A DNA stretch of 64,000 nucleotides from Nymphaea colorata (GCF_008831285.2 NC_045141.1:12574106-12638105); one strand, 5' to 3'. Shown: positions 25,105 to 36,572, counted from the first letter of the stretch. Made by a program: numbers and translations. Notes: generated from the sequence alone by a model not told the origin.

Positions 25105-25289
25105 ACTATAACAACTTGATCCACTCCCAGGCTCGAGCCCTTGGTTCGACGGATCCCAACTCACCCTCTATCAGTTTCGGCTCTAGCCCCAAAAAAGTTA
25201 TGAACCAAGACAATCTTCTCACCTTCCTTTATAAGCCCTTGAAGATCTCTCACAATCTTTGATACATGACTAAACTTTTGGGTGTTACA
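25105..25289 (-). mobile_element. TRIM-like solo LTR (minus strand)
   Basis: Read on the minus strand it begins TGTAACACC (the complement ends at 25289), carries TTATAAAGG about 60 bases in as a possible TATA box, and ends GTTATAGTATAG just before the primer-binding site. At about 185 bp it fits the short LTRs of TRIM elements. No second LTR, polypurine tract or coding region is visible toward lower coordinates, so it is a fragment or solo derivative. Confidence 0.6.
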
Positions 25290-26121
25290 ACCTCAGCTAC
25301 AATATTTAAAGAATTGAACTGACACTATAAAATTGATGAGGAATGTAGCTACACATATTCAGTCAAACAAGAGAATGCCTAACAAAGCCAAGAGAATGCT
25401 ACTTGCTTTATTGGTCCGAAAAAAATTGATCAGTACATCGCTAAGGTTCTATCTGGGACATGGTAAATGAAATAAGAGCATATGCATTTGGTGAATCCGT
25501 CTGACAGTAGTAGCTGTTTGGGAACTAAGCTTGGAACAGGCCTATAAAGCACATCGGAACGTGAATTAAGCCTTTCCACCTTTGCAGTGGCAGTCGAGTG
25601 TGGATTTGATTACTAGCACTTCTTAGGGATGATTGCTGCCAAATTCAGGATTACACCGAAATGCGTAAAACCCACATGGCTACAAAAAGTAAACCATGCC
25701 GGTGGATAAACATTGCATTGCACCATTTGAAGCGAATTAGTCAAACAATGGATAATTACACCGAAAAATTTTTAAGGCTTACAAGTAATAGAAAGCTAGA
25801 ACTCCCTCAGCAGCTCAAAGAGTTCTTCTATCACAGAACTCGACTCCTGTAGTTCTCTTCTGATTCCTGAATGGTGCCCAGAAGAAAGAACAACAACTGG
25901 AACATGAAAATTGCTTCTCGTGGTAAGATCGTTGGTAAGTGGCAACAAATTGTCTCAGTCGTATACAAATTTGCAAATGTACATGCTCCCGGTAGTAAGA
26001 AAACTGAGGATGGTTTCCTCTTATTTCAATTTTCAACCAAGAAAAATGTGAGACGATAATCTATAAGATGCAGATACCAAAGAGTAGTAGCATCAGAAAA
26101 TCACAGGTAGCAGACGATATT
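25290..26121. other. Spacer and probable 3' UTR of HEMA
   Basis: The part nearest 26121 should be the 3' UTR of the minus-strand HEMA gene. No other feature recognised. Confidence 0.45.
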
Positions 26122-28272
26122 TCACTTTTCAGACTGCTCAACCTTGGCTTTAATTTTCTGCTCCAATACAGCTGATTCAGTATGAAGATCAAACATGCGT
26201 TCAAGTGCATGCATATTCTCAAGGGCCTCACTCAGGGTCGTGCTATCACTGCTATCACATCTCAAGCATTGCATTGGCCCATGGAGAATCTTGTTTACAA
26301 TACCTCTGCTAAGATCATCGATGGCCTTCCTCTCCTTTTTGGAGAGGTCTTTCATCTTGGACAAGCATTTCTCTAATTCTGCAAGTCGAATTCCTTCAAC
26401 TTTAGATCTTAGCCTTTTTATGGTGGGTACTGTCTCTAAGGAATCTCTCCATGCCTCAAACTGCTTCATTTCATCCAAAATGATAGCCTGTGCTTCCATG
26501 GCTTTCCTATAACGGTCTTCTTTGTTGGCTTCCACTACTTCCTTGAGATCATCTACATTGTAGACTCTAACAGTATCCAGCTCAGACACGCAAGCACCAA
26601 CATTTCTAGGAACTGATATGTCAATAAACATTCTGACGCCACCCAGTTTTGGATTGACAGGTGGGAGGCCCTCTACATGCTCTCTCAAGAATAATGGTGT
26701 CTCTGATGCCGTGCTTGTAAACACCACATCTGCATTAGCAGCACAGGATAACATCTCCTGTAAAGGCTTGTAGATTATCTCAACATCCTTGATCTCCTCG
26801 CGTATTTCGGACACCCTTTCCTCCGATCTGTTCACCACAACTATCTTGTTACACCCTTTGGACGCTAGATGTTTGATAACTAGTTTACCCATCTTGCCTG
26901 CACCAATAACTAGCATCCTAGCAGATGAAAGCTCGGACTTGGGGAGTTTCATTAGAGCCAATTCAACAGCAGCCGAGCTGACTGAAACTGCTCCAGCTGC
27001 AATGTTGGTTTCAGCACGGACCCGCTTCCCAGCTGTGATTGCACTCTTGAATAGTCCACTAACGTTTCTTCCAAATCCCTTAACACCTTCTCCGGACCTG
27101 ACAACCTGCCTAACCTGGGCAAGAATCTGGCCCTCCCCGAGCACAAGAGAGTCCAGCCCTGCTGCAACCTGGAACAGGTGCTGTGTTGCATCGTTATCGC
27201 GAAGCAAAAACAGATGTTGCCCAAGCTCAGAAGTAGGAATTCCACTGGTCTGGAATTGGAAGAAGAACAAAACAAAGTTTAGTGCCCATGTACATCTAAA
27301 GACACAGAAACAATGAAACACGGGAGCTAATTTTTATCTGTAAATCAAGCTTCCATACCATTAACAGAAATGTGTTCAACCTAAAAGAGGAATACTGTAT
27401 TTGCATCTTATATGACAACCAATAAGGCGATCAAGTTCCAATTACCTTCGACATCCATTCCTTGACTTCTCTAATTCCTCTGTGCATAGAGAGGGCAACC
27501 ACATAAATTTCCATCCGATTGCACGTACTAAGAACGGCAGCTTCTTCTATATGATACAAGTTGCAGAGTTCCTCGATGGCACGAGGCCACTCAGCTTCGG
27601 GAATCGCGAGCTTCTCACGCATCTCCACGGGCGCTGTGTGAACGCTGAGCCCTATGACCAATATGCTGCTCCGCTCCTTCAGATAGCCTGAATCACATTA
27701 CCCAAAACTCTCAAAACCAACATTGACCGTCGCAAGATATTACACAAATATCTCCAAAAAGGAAATACAAGTCAAGAGATCCCCTAAACTTCACATCCAG
27801 TCAACTAACAAGGACAGATTATCAAGGACAGCAAGACAAAAGAAAAAATACAATCACGATTCTAAACTCATGTCTCGCCAGAATTATCAATATCAAATAA
27901 CAATTACAGAAATCCGACGAATGAAGAAACGATTTTTTACAATCAAAAGAAACCCAATGTATCAAAAGAGAAAAACAAGCCAATGGGAGAACAAGAACTA
28001 TAAAGCAAAGATCAGGACGTACGATCTAGAGCGGAAGTTTTGAGCTGTTCGAGAGCGGAGATGCTCGAAGCTTTGGAGTCGCTAATCCCAATCTCCCTCG
28101 CGACCTCACATCTGGGAATGGCAATTGCCACCCTCCCGCTTGATTTTCCGCATCCGAGCTTGCGGTAGGAAGAAGAAGGAACAATTTGCGCCGGTACTCT
28201 GGACTTGCAGAGGAAGACGCTCTCGTTGTTCGCTCCCGATATCGCGGGAGCGAAACCGCTAGAAAGTGCCAT
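26122..28272 (-). CDS. HEMA: Glutamyl-tRNA reductase, plastid precursor; exons 28272-28023, 27687-27446, 27249-26122
   Basis: Reduces glutamyl-tRNA(Glu) to glutamate-1-semialdehyde with NADPH in the plastid stroma, the committed step of tetrapyrrole (chlorophyll, haem) synthesis. The spliced product is 539 residues, close to the usual plant length. Residues 1 to about 65 are a Ser-rich transit peptide (MALSSGFAP start), followed by [20 protein letters not shown]. The catalytic domain holds the nucleophilic Cys139 in [12 protein letters not shown] and, later, [12 protein letters not shown]. The NADPH fold has [10 protein letters not shown] (GAGKMG 280-285), then the C-terminal helical dimerisation domain. 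Splice sites GTACGT/CAG and GTAATT/CAG keep the frame (exon 1 ends in phase 1, exon 2 in phase 0). No stop or frameshift seen. An in-frame ATG at 28560 exists, but 28272 gives the canonical transit peptide. Haem and FLU feedback are known for the family. Confidence 0.96.
27250..27445 (-). other. HEMA intron 2
   Basis: Donor AAG|GTAATT at 27446/27445; acceptor TTCCAATTCCAG ending at 27250. Splicing restores MSK to TSGIP. Intron 1 occupies 27688-28022 (donor GATC|GTACGT, acceptor GATTCAG) and rebuilds the Arg84 codon from C+GC. Confidence 0.9.
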
Positions 28273-28365
28273 GAGTAATGGAGAAGCAAAGCTCTTTCCC
28301 TCCCACCACAAAGCCTTCCTCTCCCCTCTTCCGGATCTCCTGCAGCCAAGGAGCTCTCTCTCAGG

Positions 28366-28388
28366 GAGACGAGAGAGAGAGAGAGAGA
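28366..28388. repeat. (GA)n tract in the HEMA 5' leader
   Basis: GAGA run about 95-115 bases upstream of the HEMA start codon, in the likely 5' UTR or core promoter. GAGA/CT tracts are common in plant leaders; function not shown. Confidence 0.7.
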
Positions 28389-28857
28389 CGACGCCGGGTT
28401 GCAGGAAGCAGAGTCTAAAAAAGAAGGGAGAGAGATAGAGCGCGTGGGCTTCCCGGTCAAGAAAAGAGGTTTGGTGGGCGGAGGAGATTGACTGCGTCGA
28501 AAATTCAACGCCCTCCAAATGGGGACGCGTTCGACCGAGCACCTTTTTGAGGGCTCGCAACAGAACGTCACACCGACACTTCGTTCCGGCCGAGTCCTCA
28601 ATCCGACGCGGCGGGACCTACATCTACGAGAAATTACTTTAAATAATAAAAACGTTTTTAACGTTAAAAACTTTCCAATTTTATCATAGTCTCCTTTTTC
28701 TTCTGCTATTTTTAGGGTTTAATGTTCTTTTGAGGTCTGAACTTAAGGTTACTCTATTCAATTTAAATGTAACTACGGCCATTGTATGTGATTTAGAGGA
28801 ATAGTATTGATGAGAATCAAACTAAAAAAGGACTAGTTATGCTACATCCTTCAATGT
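28389..28857 (-). promoter_or_regulatory. HEMA upstream region
   Basis: GC-richer segment to about 28620, then AT-rich. ATTATTTAAAG on the minus strand (around 28633-28645) is a possible TATA-like site, but its distance from the ATG is large and I do not call a defined promoter. From 28716 a 137-bp sequence that recurs at 29210 begins. Confidence 0.3.
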
Positions 28858-29330
28858 AAGGTTGGGCGTTGGGCCGGGCCGCCACCGGAGCGACCCAACC
28901 CGGCCTAGTATGGGCCGGAAAAATCCCGGCCCGAGCCCGACAGCCAGGCCCGGGTCGGCCCAGCTCGGCCCGTTTAGGTCCGGTAAGTTAAAAATATATA
29001 TATATATTTTAATTTTTTGTTTTAATAATATTTTTTTATTCTTAATAAATACATTTTATATTAAAAAATATAATTTTATAATTAAAAATATTTTTTTAAT
29101 TTAAATGAGCTGGGCCGGGCCGGGCCCGGAACGAGACCCGGGCCGGGCCCGGAACGAGACCCGGGCCGGGCCCGGAACGAGACCCGGGCCGGCCCGATAC
29201 CCACCCTGACTTCAATGTTCTTTTGAGATCTGGTAAGGTTACTCTCTTCAATTTAAGAGTAAATTGTTTGTGATTTAAAGAAATAGTATTCATGACTAAC
29301 CCACCAAACCAGCTATAATACACCCAAGCA
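28716..29330. repeat. 137-bp tandem duplication interrupted by the hAT-like element
   Basis: Copy A (28716-28850) and copy B (29211-29330) share AATGTTCTTTTGAG.TCTG, AAGGTTACTCT.TTCAATTTAA, TGTGATTTA.AG.AATAGTAT and weaker similarity beyond. The hAT-like element entered at the junction; removing it and one target copy restores adjacency. Confidence 0.7.
28858..29209. mobile_element. hAT-like non-autonomous element, GC-rich arms and AT core, 8-bp TSD
   Basis: Ends: left TAAGGTTGGGCGTTGGGCC; right end reverse-complements to TCAGGGTGGGTATCGGGCC. A perfect 8-bp target duplication CTTCAATG lies at 28850-28857 and 29210-29217, as expected for hAT transposition. Arms are made of GGGCCGG/CCCGGCC repeats; the centre (28985-29103) is almost pure A/T. 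A 23-bp unit GGGCCGGGCCCGGAACGAGA+CCC is tandemly repeated three times at 29117-29185. Confidence 0.85.
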
Positions 29331-30006
29331 CAAGATAGAGCGTTTTTAAACGCAACACGAGATAATTTAGTTAAGATATTGTTCATCCCATTCTTTGTTA
29401 CTTGCTGTTAGTTCTTATGTCATGGACAGATTGAGAAGAAACGAGTTATTTCCCTCTTTGGTTTTATTGTTGAAAGGAGTAGTAGGTAAGCCGGTGAGGG
29501 TCATTCTGTCAGCCATTAATGGACGAGAAGCTGCGATGTCCATTGAAGAACGACGCTTCGTGCCGGCTGTCAGGCCTTCGTCTCCATCAGCCCACATCCG
29601 GTGGTGTAGATATTATATCGTTAAAAATACATGTTTTATAAAGTAGTCAAGAAAAATAAACTTGTATAAGGTTTTAGGTGGGGAGTTTTAGGTACAGGAA
29701 ATCCAAAATTGAATCTTGTTCAGTAAGTGTTTGATGGAGAAAATGATTGAAGAGATGATTATTTCTCCCGTTGGGACGCCTGCATTGGCTCCGCAAGAAA
29801 TGATCGGTACAGTTATTTACCTGTATTAATTAAGATGCCCAATATTAATGCATGTACATTGTACCGTGGATATGTTGACTTTTTCTTTCAATAATTGTGA
29901 ACAATCGGCTGCACTGAATTAAATATGGCTAGCTCTTTCATTATCACTTTTAGATGAAAAAATAAAAATTTTGAGACAATAGGTAGACGCTAAAAGTTTG
30001 TAAAAG

Positions 30007-30045
<39 letters not shown>

Positions 30046-30502
30046 TCAATTGAGAAAGAAGAAATAGAAATTATTAAGTAAATGACAAAAAGTCTTGTGG
30101 TAGAAAGAAAGTTAATTTCACAATGGGAACCCAAAAAAAAGGGGAGTGTTGGGTATTTTGGAGATTTTTTAAAAACAAATATTGTTTTTGGACTTTTAAC
30201 TTTTCCACTACCTTTTTGTTTTTTGGTCCTTATAAGGAGCTCCCATTTTGAAGTAAATGAGCCAAACAAGAACGCCATATGTTTATTCAACTCACTTCCA
30301 AAATCCGGATAGGAAGGCTCAAGCTGACAAAGATGGGCAGAGCCTAGTTAGATTTGTCAGCCAACGAAATATCAATATATTCATTTAAAAGCATTGAAGC
30401 ATCTTTTTAAGAAAGTTTACTTCAACTTTGAAGTTTGATTTAAAGAGCAAGAGCTTTGCAAGTCATACTTAAAACCTTCGAGTTGAAAGAAGGTTAAGAA
30501 AA
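29331..30502. other. Spacer, no supported gene
   Basis: An 83-codon plus-strand frame at 29395-29646 has no recognisable domain. A (TA)n run lies at 30009-30042. Confidence 0.4.
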
Positions 30503-30916
30503 GTGATGTCAACTGATCGGATTCAAATCAAATATACTCTTCTTAACCACATCCAATTTTTCAAATATTCACATATTTGTATTTAAAAACGAACCAATAA
30601 AAGTCATATCTAAATTTGAATCCGATTTCACAATCAGAATCCGATATGAATACAACTTTTACATTTATATGTGAATCCGAATCTGAATATTGAACCAAAT
30701 CTAGCCTATTTTCAAAATGTAAGAGCATTATATATGAATCTGAATCTGAATCCTATATGATATTTATGTATATTATGTATATTTGAATCTGAATCTGATT
30801 GAATGTCGTTTCTTAAATTTAAATCTGATCTGTTTTCTTAATTAGATATTAACCTGTTTTTCATATCGGATTTTTTAACAGCTCGGTCAGGTTCAAATTG
30901 GATATATTGACATTGG
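30503..30916 (+). mobile_element. MITE-like element, family C copy 1
   Basis: Ends GTGATGTCAACTGATC and, reverse-complemented, ACCAATGTCAATATATC. The body is rich in GAATCTGAATC/GATTCGGATT-like motifs and contains AATAAAAGTCATATCT and AAAATGTAAGAGCATTA, shared with copy 2 in opposite orientation. Confidence 0.65.
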
Positions 30917-31535
30917 TAGCAAAGGGTGCATCTTGTTTGGCATAATTTGGTAAATATGCGCCTAGTCTCAGCTTGACTATACCCAAAAAGAGAAACAGAA
31001 AAAGCTAATATTGTCCATGAGAATTGAGATGGACACCTTCTATCCAGTTTTTTCTAGAGAAATTTTGTTCCTTCCTGAGAGAAGTGGGATACCATATTCC
31101 TCCAAGCCGTCACGATGAAACTAAGAGACGGCAAAGGCAGATGATCACCAGAACCATCAACCATGCCTTTTAATCTCCTTTTCCATTGCTTATGTTCCAA
31201 GGAGATGACCATTGAAGCTAGCCTTGTATCAACCAGGGGCCAGGGCAAATTATCACCAGATTAAGAAAATATTCAGCAGCAGAATGTGACACATGTAAAC
31301 AACCAAGATAGGGTTGTTACATATGAAGCCATTACATCTAAGGCTAAGGCTGACTTCTCGTAAAAGTCAAAGGAAATTTCTGTATGAAATAATGTAATAA
31401 AAGTTACATGATCAACATGGCAGCAAAGTAAGTCAAAAAAACAAGGTGCAGCTATTCAAATAATTCAGAAATAAATTTTAAAATGAAGCCATCATGTAAC
31501 TGATCCTTTACTCTTGTTTATCATTGTAATTGAGA

Positions 31536-31538
<3 letters not shown>

Positions 31539-31620
<82 letters not shown>
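31539..31620. repeat. Long (TA)n microsatellite, about 82 bp
   Basis: Uninterrupted TA dinucleotides ending in ACACAC. It lies between the two inverted copies of MITE family C. Confidence 0.95.
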
Positions 31621-31626
<6 letters not shown>

Positions 31627-31813
31627 GCTATTGGCGTGCTATTTATCTTTAAGGTCAAATAGATATCTTACAAGGGAAGACCCATGTTAAATCTCTTCTT
31701 TTGTTATTATTTATTTTTTTCATTTATATACCAACTGGCTGATAACAAAAGAAAATGTACTTAGCAATAGGACCAAGCTAGCTGCCTATCAAAATTGAGA
31801 CATCCTTAACCTA

Positions 31814-32189
31814 AGGATGTCACTATATCTCCGAAACATTCCAAAAAATCAGATATGGAAAAAGATTAATATCTGAATCAAAAAATTAGTTCCAATTCGG
31901 ATTGAAGAAATGTCATCCAATCACATTCGGATACGGATTCAGGTTAGATTTATTTTTGGACAAATATCATATACCTAATGCTCTTACATTTTCAAAATCA
32001 GCCAAATTTGGTTCAAAATTTGGATCGGAAATGAATGCAAAAATCGGATTCAGACTGTGACATCAAATTTTGGGTTCAGATTCAGATATGACTTTTATTT
32101 GTCCATATTCAAATCCAAATATGTGAATATCTGAAAAATCGGATTCAGTTAAAGGTATTTCTACTTCGAATCTGATCCGTGACATTCCT
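31814..32189 (-). mobile_element. MITE-like element, family C copy 2 (inverted)
   Basis: Left end AGGATGTCACTATATC; the right end reverse-complements to AGGAATGTCACGGATCAG. On the minus strand it aligns along most of its length with 30503-30916, sharing for example CAGATATTCACATATTTG, AATAAAAGTCATATCTGAAT and AAAATGTAAGAGCATTA. No clean target duplication found. Confidence 0.7.
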
Positions 32190-33761
32190 ACCTTGACTTG
32201 ATATCATTGTTGTTCCTTTATCTATGTATCAAAATTAGTTCTTCATCTTGATATGAATGTTGCAGTACTTGTGAAGTCTACCCTGCTTCTCAAGCCTTGC
32301 CTTCAATCCTAAGTTAAAACTGAGGATGGGTGGCAAAAATAATCAATTCAAATTAGGTCTTCTATATGCTAAATCTCCAAGGACACCTTGTGCACCATGA
32401 TTGAAATCAAGGTAACAGGAATTTCTAAACAAGGTGATCGCGTTGTTCGTTTTCCTGCTGAGATGCATGGTGAGTTTTGTTCGATGAATCGTAGCTGGGG
32501 AGGACCAATTTATTAATCAAAGAATGAAAAGGAAGAACACAATCAAATAGAAAATAATGAACACAACAGCAACACAGAAACAAAAAGATCAATCTACGCC
32601 TGCATCAATCACGGCCAAACAAGCACAGAAACTCTCTTTATAGATTGCAGCTACAAAAAATAAACTTTGTCCATATAGCTGTAGACACCCAATATAGGGG
32701 GGAGCCAGAAATATTTGGCAAAAGGGCACTCATTCAAAAAAATCTTAGACATGACAAAATGATCAAAGCACACTAGTCAAATAATTTAGGGTGGCTAGGG
32801 AGTATATTAATGAAAAAAATTGTTGGGAACCACCAATGTAAAAATAAGCCAATTTTGTGGAACTGTGTGGGCAACTGCCCACATGTGGCTTCCCCCTGAT
32901 CTGGTGGCAAACAGTGTCCAACCTACAAACTGTCGATCCAACCCATCTATCAGTATGTGCTCCAACAGTAATGCCTAAAGATGCATGAAGAGTTAGATTT
33001 GAACTTTATTTGTTTTTCACTTCTGAAGGCAAAGCCAATGGTAAAGTAATTATTGACATGTACAGACAGAGCACCATTACAATGGTAAAACGAAGTCTAG
33101 TTGGTGATATGTTCGAAGCTTCTTATGGAGCTAAATCTAAAAAATTTCTAGCGGAATAATGTGTTAAAGATGAAAGATATGTCAAATAGAATAGAGTCAC
33201 TTACAAATGCTCTCACAAACTTTCAAAATATTTACATGGTTACATGTCCCTTAAACCTTGAACAATTTACAAACATTTTTCTAATTATTAGGTAAGTACA
33301 TGATTTAATTAATAACTTATAAATAATTATTCTTGCTAATTGTCCCGAAGAATATCTGCATGAGGAATAGGGCTCTTCTTTGGTCAATTTTCTATTTTCT
33401 GTTATTATCCAATCAAATATTTGCACTATCTTTTCTTGTAACTGATTTCTGCATCTTTCCTGCTCGTCCCCATAATTGGGTTATTCAAATGAGATTTTAA
33501 TTCACCTAAACTTGATTTATCTCATCTTTTGCACCTTCCACTTCTTAAGCATTAAGAGCCATTGAAACATAGGATAATGTAGTGGAACGTCGGCACTCTT
33601 GGAATTGTAAGGTGTGATCAGTCGGCACAGCCAGGATTTTTTTAGCTGTGGGGCACTTGCCTTGGTGACACAAATTTGGTGTGGGCACTGCATATAATTT
33701 TGGAGTCATGACTTTGCTTGTTCCAACATTATAGGCAAATTTATTTTCCTATAGTGGTAGA
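32190..33761. other. Spacer, no gene seen
   Basis: No coding signal. Just before the next LINE fragment, ACTTTGCTTGTTCCAA(C/T)ATTATA is present twice, 51 bases apart (33711 and 33762). Confidence 0.4.
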
Positions 33762-34794
33762 CTTTGCTTGTTCCAATATTATAATAATGCCTTCACTTCC
33801 TATTTATTGGATGCAAGCCTTGGAGGAGTTGGAGAGATGCATGATACAATTTCTATGGGCAAAGATGAATGGGGCACTAACAAAATGCATCTTATGTCAT
33901 GGAAATTGTTGTGTCAGGGAGTAAGAACCAAACCTCTAATTGAATGGAACTGTGCTAGCTTGGCCAGTAAGGGTTGATATATCATGAACAACAACTCTCT
34001 AAGATAAGAGGGAGATATTTTTAGGCAGCCAAGTGTTTATGAACTCTTAGGTACCCATGGAAGAGTTCTTGAGGGTGGAAGAGTTAGGGTGGGGTTGGCA
34101 GCTAGTGGAAATAAAATGGTGTGGAATGTTGGAGACAGTGTATCTGCTAAATTTTGGACAAATAGATAGCAAGAAGTTGGGTTGTTCAGAGGATTAGATG
34201 GGAAAGAATATGGCAGAGTTCCTGGCTATAGCAAAAGATTGGTATACTCTTAACAATGGGGCATGCAGTTAATGGATGGACACATTAACTAACTTGAGGT
34301 TCTATAATAGACCAGAATGACTAGCTAGGAAAATGAGAAATGTGAAGAATCTAAAAGCATGAGAAATTTTTAAGGCCATTAAAATAAAAGGTTCTAAAAA
34401 AAAAAAGAGGAAATTTCTATGGAAGAATAAAGTACCAGCCAGGGCAACCTGGTTTGTTTACCTGGATTGTGAGGGTCCACTACAAAAAACATAACCTTTT
34501 ACTGACAGCGTAGAAATGGCGGTAAAAGTAGAGAAACCGTCAGTTGTATTTTTACTGAAACTTTCTCTTTATTACTGACAGTTTCTTTTTGTACCGTTGG
34601 TAGTGGTCACCTCCCAACTCAAGATTATATGAAAAGGAGGGGAATAAATATAACAAATTGTTGTGTTATGTGTAACAGAAAGCAATGGTAATTATTTGGA
34701 ATGATATAGTTAGAAATTTGGAAGACAACGTGTTCTATGGATTGGGTTGGTTGAAGAAACTAAAGATTGGAACCATGTCACATTTGACCTTCCA
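33762..34794 (+). mobile_element. LINE remnant (RT C-terminal, zf-RVT)
   Basis: Plus-strand fragments read LPIYWMQALEELERCMIQFL (33789 onward), then in the next frame GTNKMHLMSWKLLCQG and LIEWNCASLA, the conserved block after the RT fingers in plant L1 elements. Near 34415-34470 comes FLWKNKVPARATWFVYL, and near 34632 KRRGINITNCCVMC (zf-RVT). Several frameshifts and stops; dead. A 128-bp CACTA-type MITE splits it at 34478-34605. Confidence 0.78.
34478..34605. mobile_element. CACTA-type MITE, 128 bp, 3-bp TSD GTC
   Basis: Left end CACTACAAAAAACATAACC; right end reverse-complements to CACTACCAACGGTACAAAAAG. GTC precedes (34475-34477) and follows (34606-34608), the 3-bp duplication typical of CACTA elements. 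Sub-terminal ACTGACAG/CTGTCAGT motifs recur. No coding capacity. Confidence 0.85.
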
Positions 34795-34955
34795 TGTAGG
34801 GGTCTCAAAAAAATTAAAAATTTTGTATGTAAATTTTAGAAAATTTCACTTATCTTATATAAAAATTTTGAGAAAAAGTATTTCGGCCCCATAAAAATTT
34901 TGAAACTATAATTTGGCTCTCCTCATAAAAAAAATTTTGACTCTGTCCCTGCTTT
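34795..34955 (-). repeat. AT-rich element, family B copy (inverted)
   Basis: The right end, read in reverse complement, is GCAGGGACAGAGTCAAAAT. The body contains AAAATTTTTATATAAG- and AATTTACATACAAAATTTTT-like motifs shared with 20280-20699 and 35490-35651. Confidence 0.45.
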
Positions 34956-35489
34956 CATAGTTGACAAAATGTTGGAAGGTGACTTTTTGCAACGGTTATA
35001 TGGAGGATCGGGTAAGAAAAAATAAAAAAAACCATAAACATGGAATGGTTTGGGTTGATAATTCAAGCCCCTTGAAGGTATAGAAGTGAATATATATATA
35101 TAACATAAAATGGTGAGATATGGGTAAGGTTAGGGGCTAGGGCCGATAAGTAGGGAAGACCGCATAGAAGTTGGAGAGTGTCAAAGAGTCTACATTATGC
35201 TAATAAATAGTAATAGGTATAAGAAGGTTCGTGCATGCCTGGTGATGAGTAATGTTAGAGAAGTCTTTAGTCAAAATGGAGGCATTGGCTTGGGTGTTAG
35301 CTAGTGAGGCTGAATTTAGTCTGCTATTTTGTGTTGCTTCTATTGCTAATGAAGATGAGGAAAACTTGCATGTTTATTCCAACAATTCAGGTTGGATTCA
35401 GCGCCTTCAAGGATCCTAGAAAGTTGAAGAGGGTGGCCAACCGATGGATAGAAATGGATTTAGGGCAGAGTGAGAAATGTTTCATGAGG

Positions 35490-35651
35490 CAGGCCAAACT
35501 AAATTTTTTAAATTTTGATTAGGATCGAAATATCATTTTTCAAAATTTTTATATAAAACAAGTGAAACTTTTTAAAATTTACATGTAAATTTAAAAAAAA
35601 AATTAAGGTGGACTAGGGCTAATGCGGGCCCTACTTTGGCTCTGCCCCTAA
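35490..35651 (+). repeat. AT-rich element, family B copy
   Basis: ATATCATTTTTCAAAATTTT and AAACTTTTTAAAATTTACAT blocks precede GGGCCCTACTTTGGCTCTGCCCCTAA. The terminal TTAGGGGCAGAGCCAAAG (reverse complement) resembles hAT-type ends. The left end is unclear. Confidence 0.5.
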
Positions 35652-36540
35652 ATGGATGAATGGAGTGCTTTCTTCCAAATATAGAGGAACCGATAACAGA
35701 TATGAAAACTGATAGATTCAATACTGATTTCTCTCGTTCCCGTAAAAATCTGATAGATTCAATACTGATTTCTCTCGTTCCCGTAATGAGAAGGCAACAA
35801 AGAGTTTTCTATAGTGCAAAAGTAACAGTGTGTTTGTTACAGACGTTAGCCTTTTTATCATGTTGTTCTCATTCTTTAGCTTTTTCCTTCTGGTTTTCAT
35901 TCATTGTATACAAATTATTCATTCTTAATAAAGATAGGGAGCCAGCGCCCTTTTACTTTCTGAGATATAAGAATTACACGGATATGTTACCAAACAAGTG
36001 ATTAGAGCTTTTAAATTTGTCATCATTGTGGATGGCAGGGAGAATTCATCGTCACTATGGTAAGCATCAAGGTTTGGGCACATTACAAACGCTGAAATAG
36101 TTCAAGAACATTAAGGTTAGTTGCATATGCACAAGAAGCAAGGTCAAAGCGTATCAACAGTTATCGTTTTGATAATATATATATATATATATATATAGGG
36201 GCAAAAACCAAATCTCTTAAATATAATATTTAAAGTGTTTTTTGAAATCTAACCATATCAATATGATTTTAAGGATACGTTTATGCAAAATGTATACTAA
36301 GTTGATCATTTTTTTTTTGTTTTCATAGTGTTTTTATAATAAGTAAAAATGAATGACTCTTATAACATCAACATTTTGATAATAGAAAAAATAACATTTT
36401 TTCTAAAAACAACTTGATTTGATTTGAAGTATGTTTTATATCAAAATAGTTTTTATAAATATATTAAGATAGTTTATATTTTGGTTAAAATAATTTTTTA
36501 ACAAAAATTTTAAAAGACTAATTTTTGTTTGTTTATATAT

Positions 36541-36572
<32 letters not shown>

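Noticed and set aside
28026-28601. A 191-codon and a 182-codon minus-strand frame over the HEMA 5' end
   Set aside because: The 182-codon frame contains HEMA exon 1, but its upstream Met at 28560 adds a long arginine/serine-rich leader unlike any transit peptide start. The 191-codon frame is a shadow in another phase.
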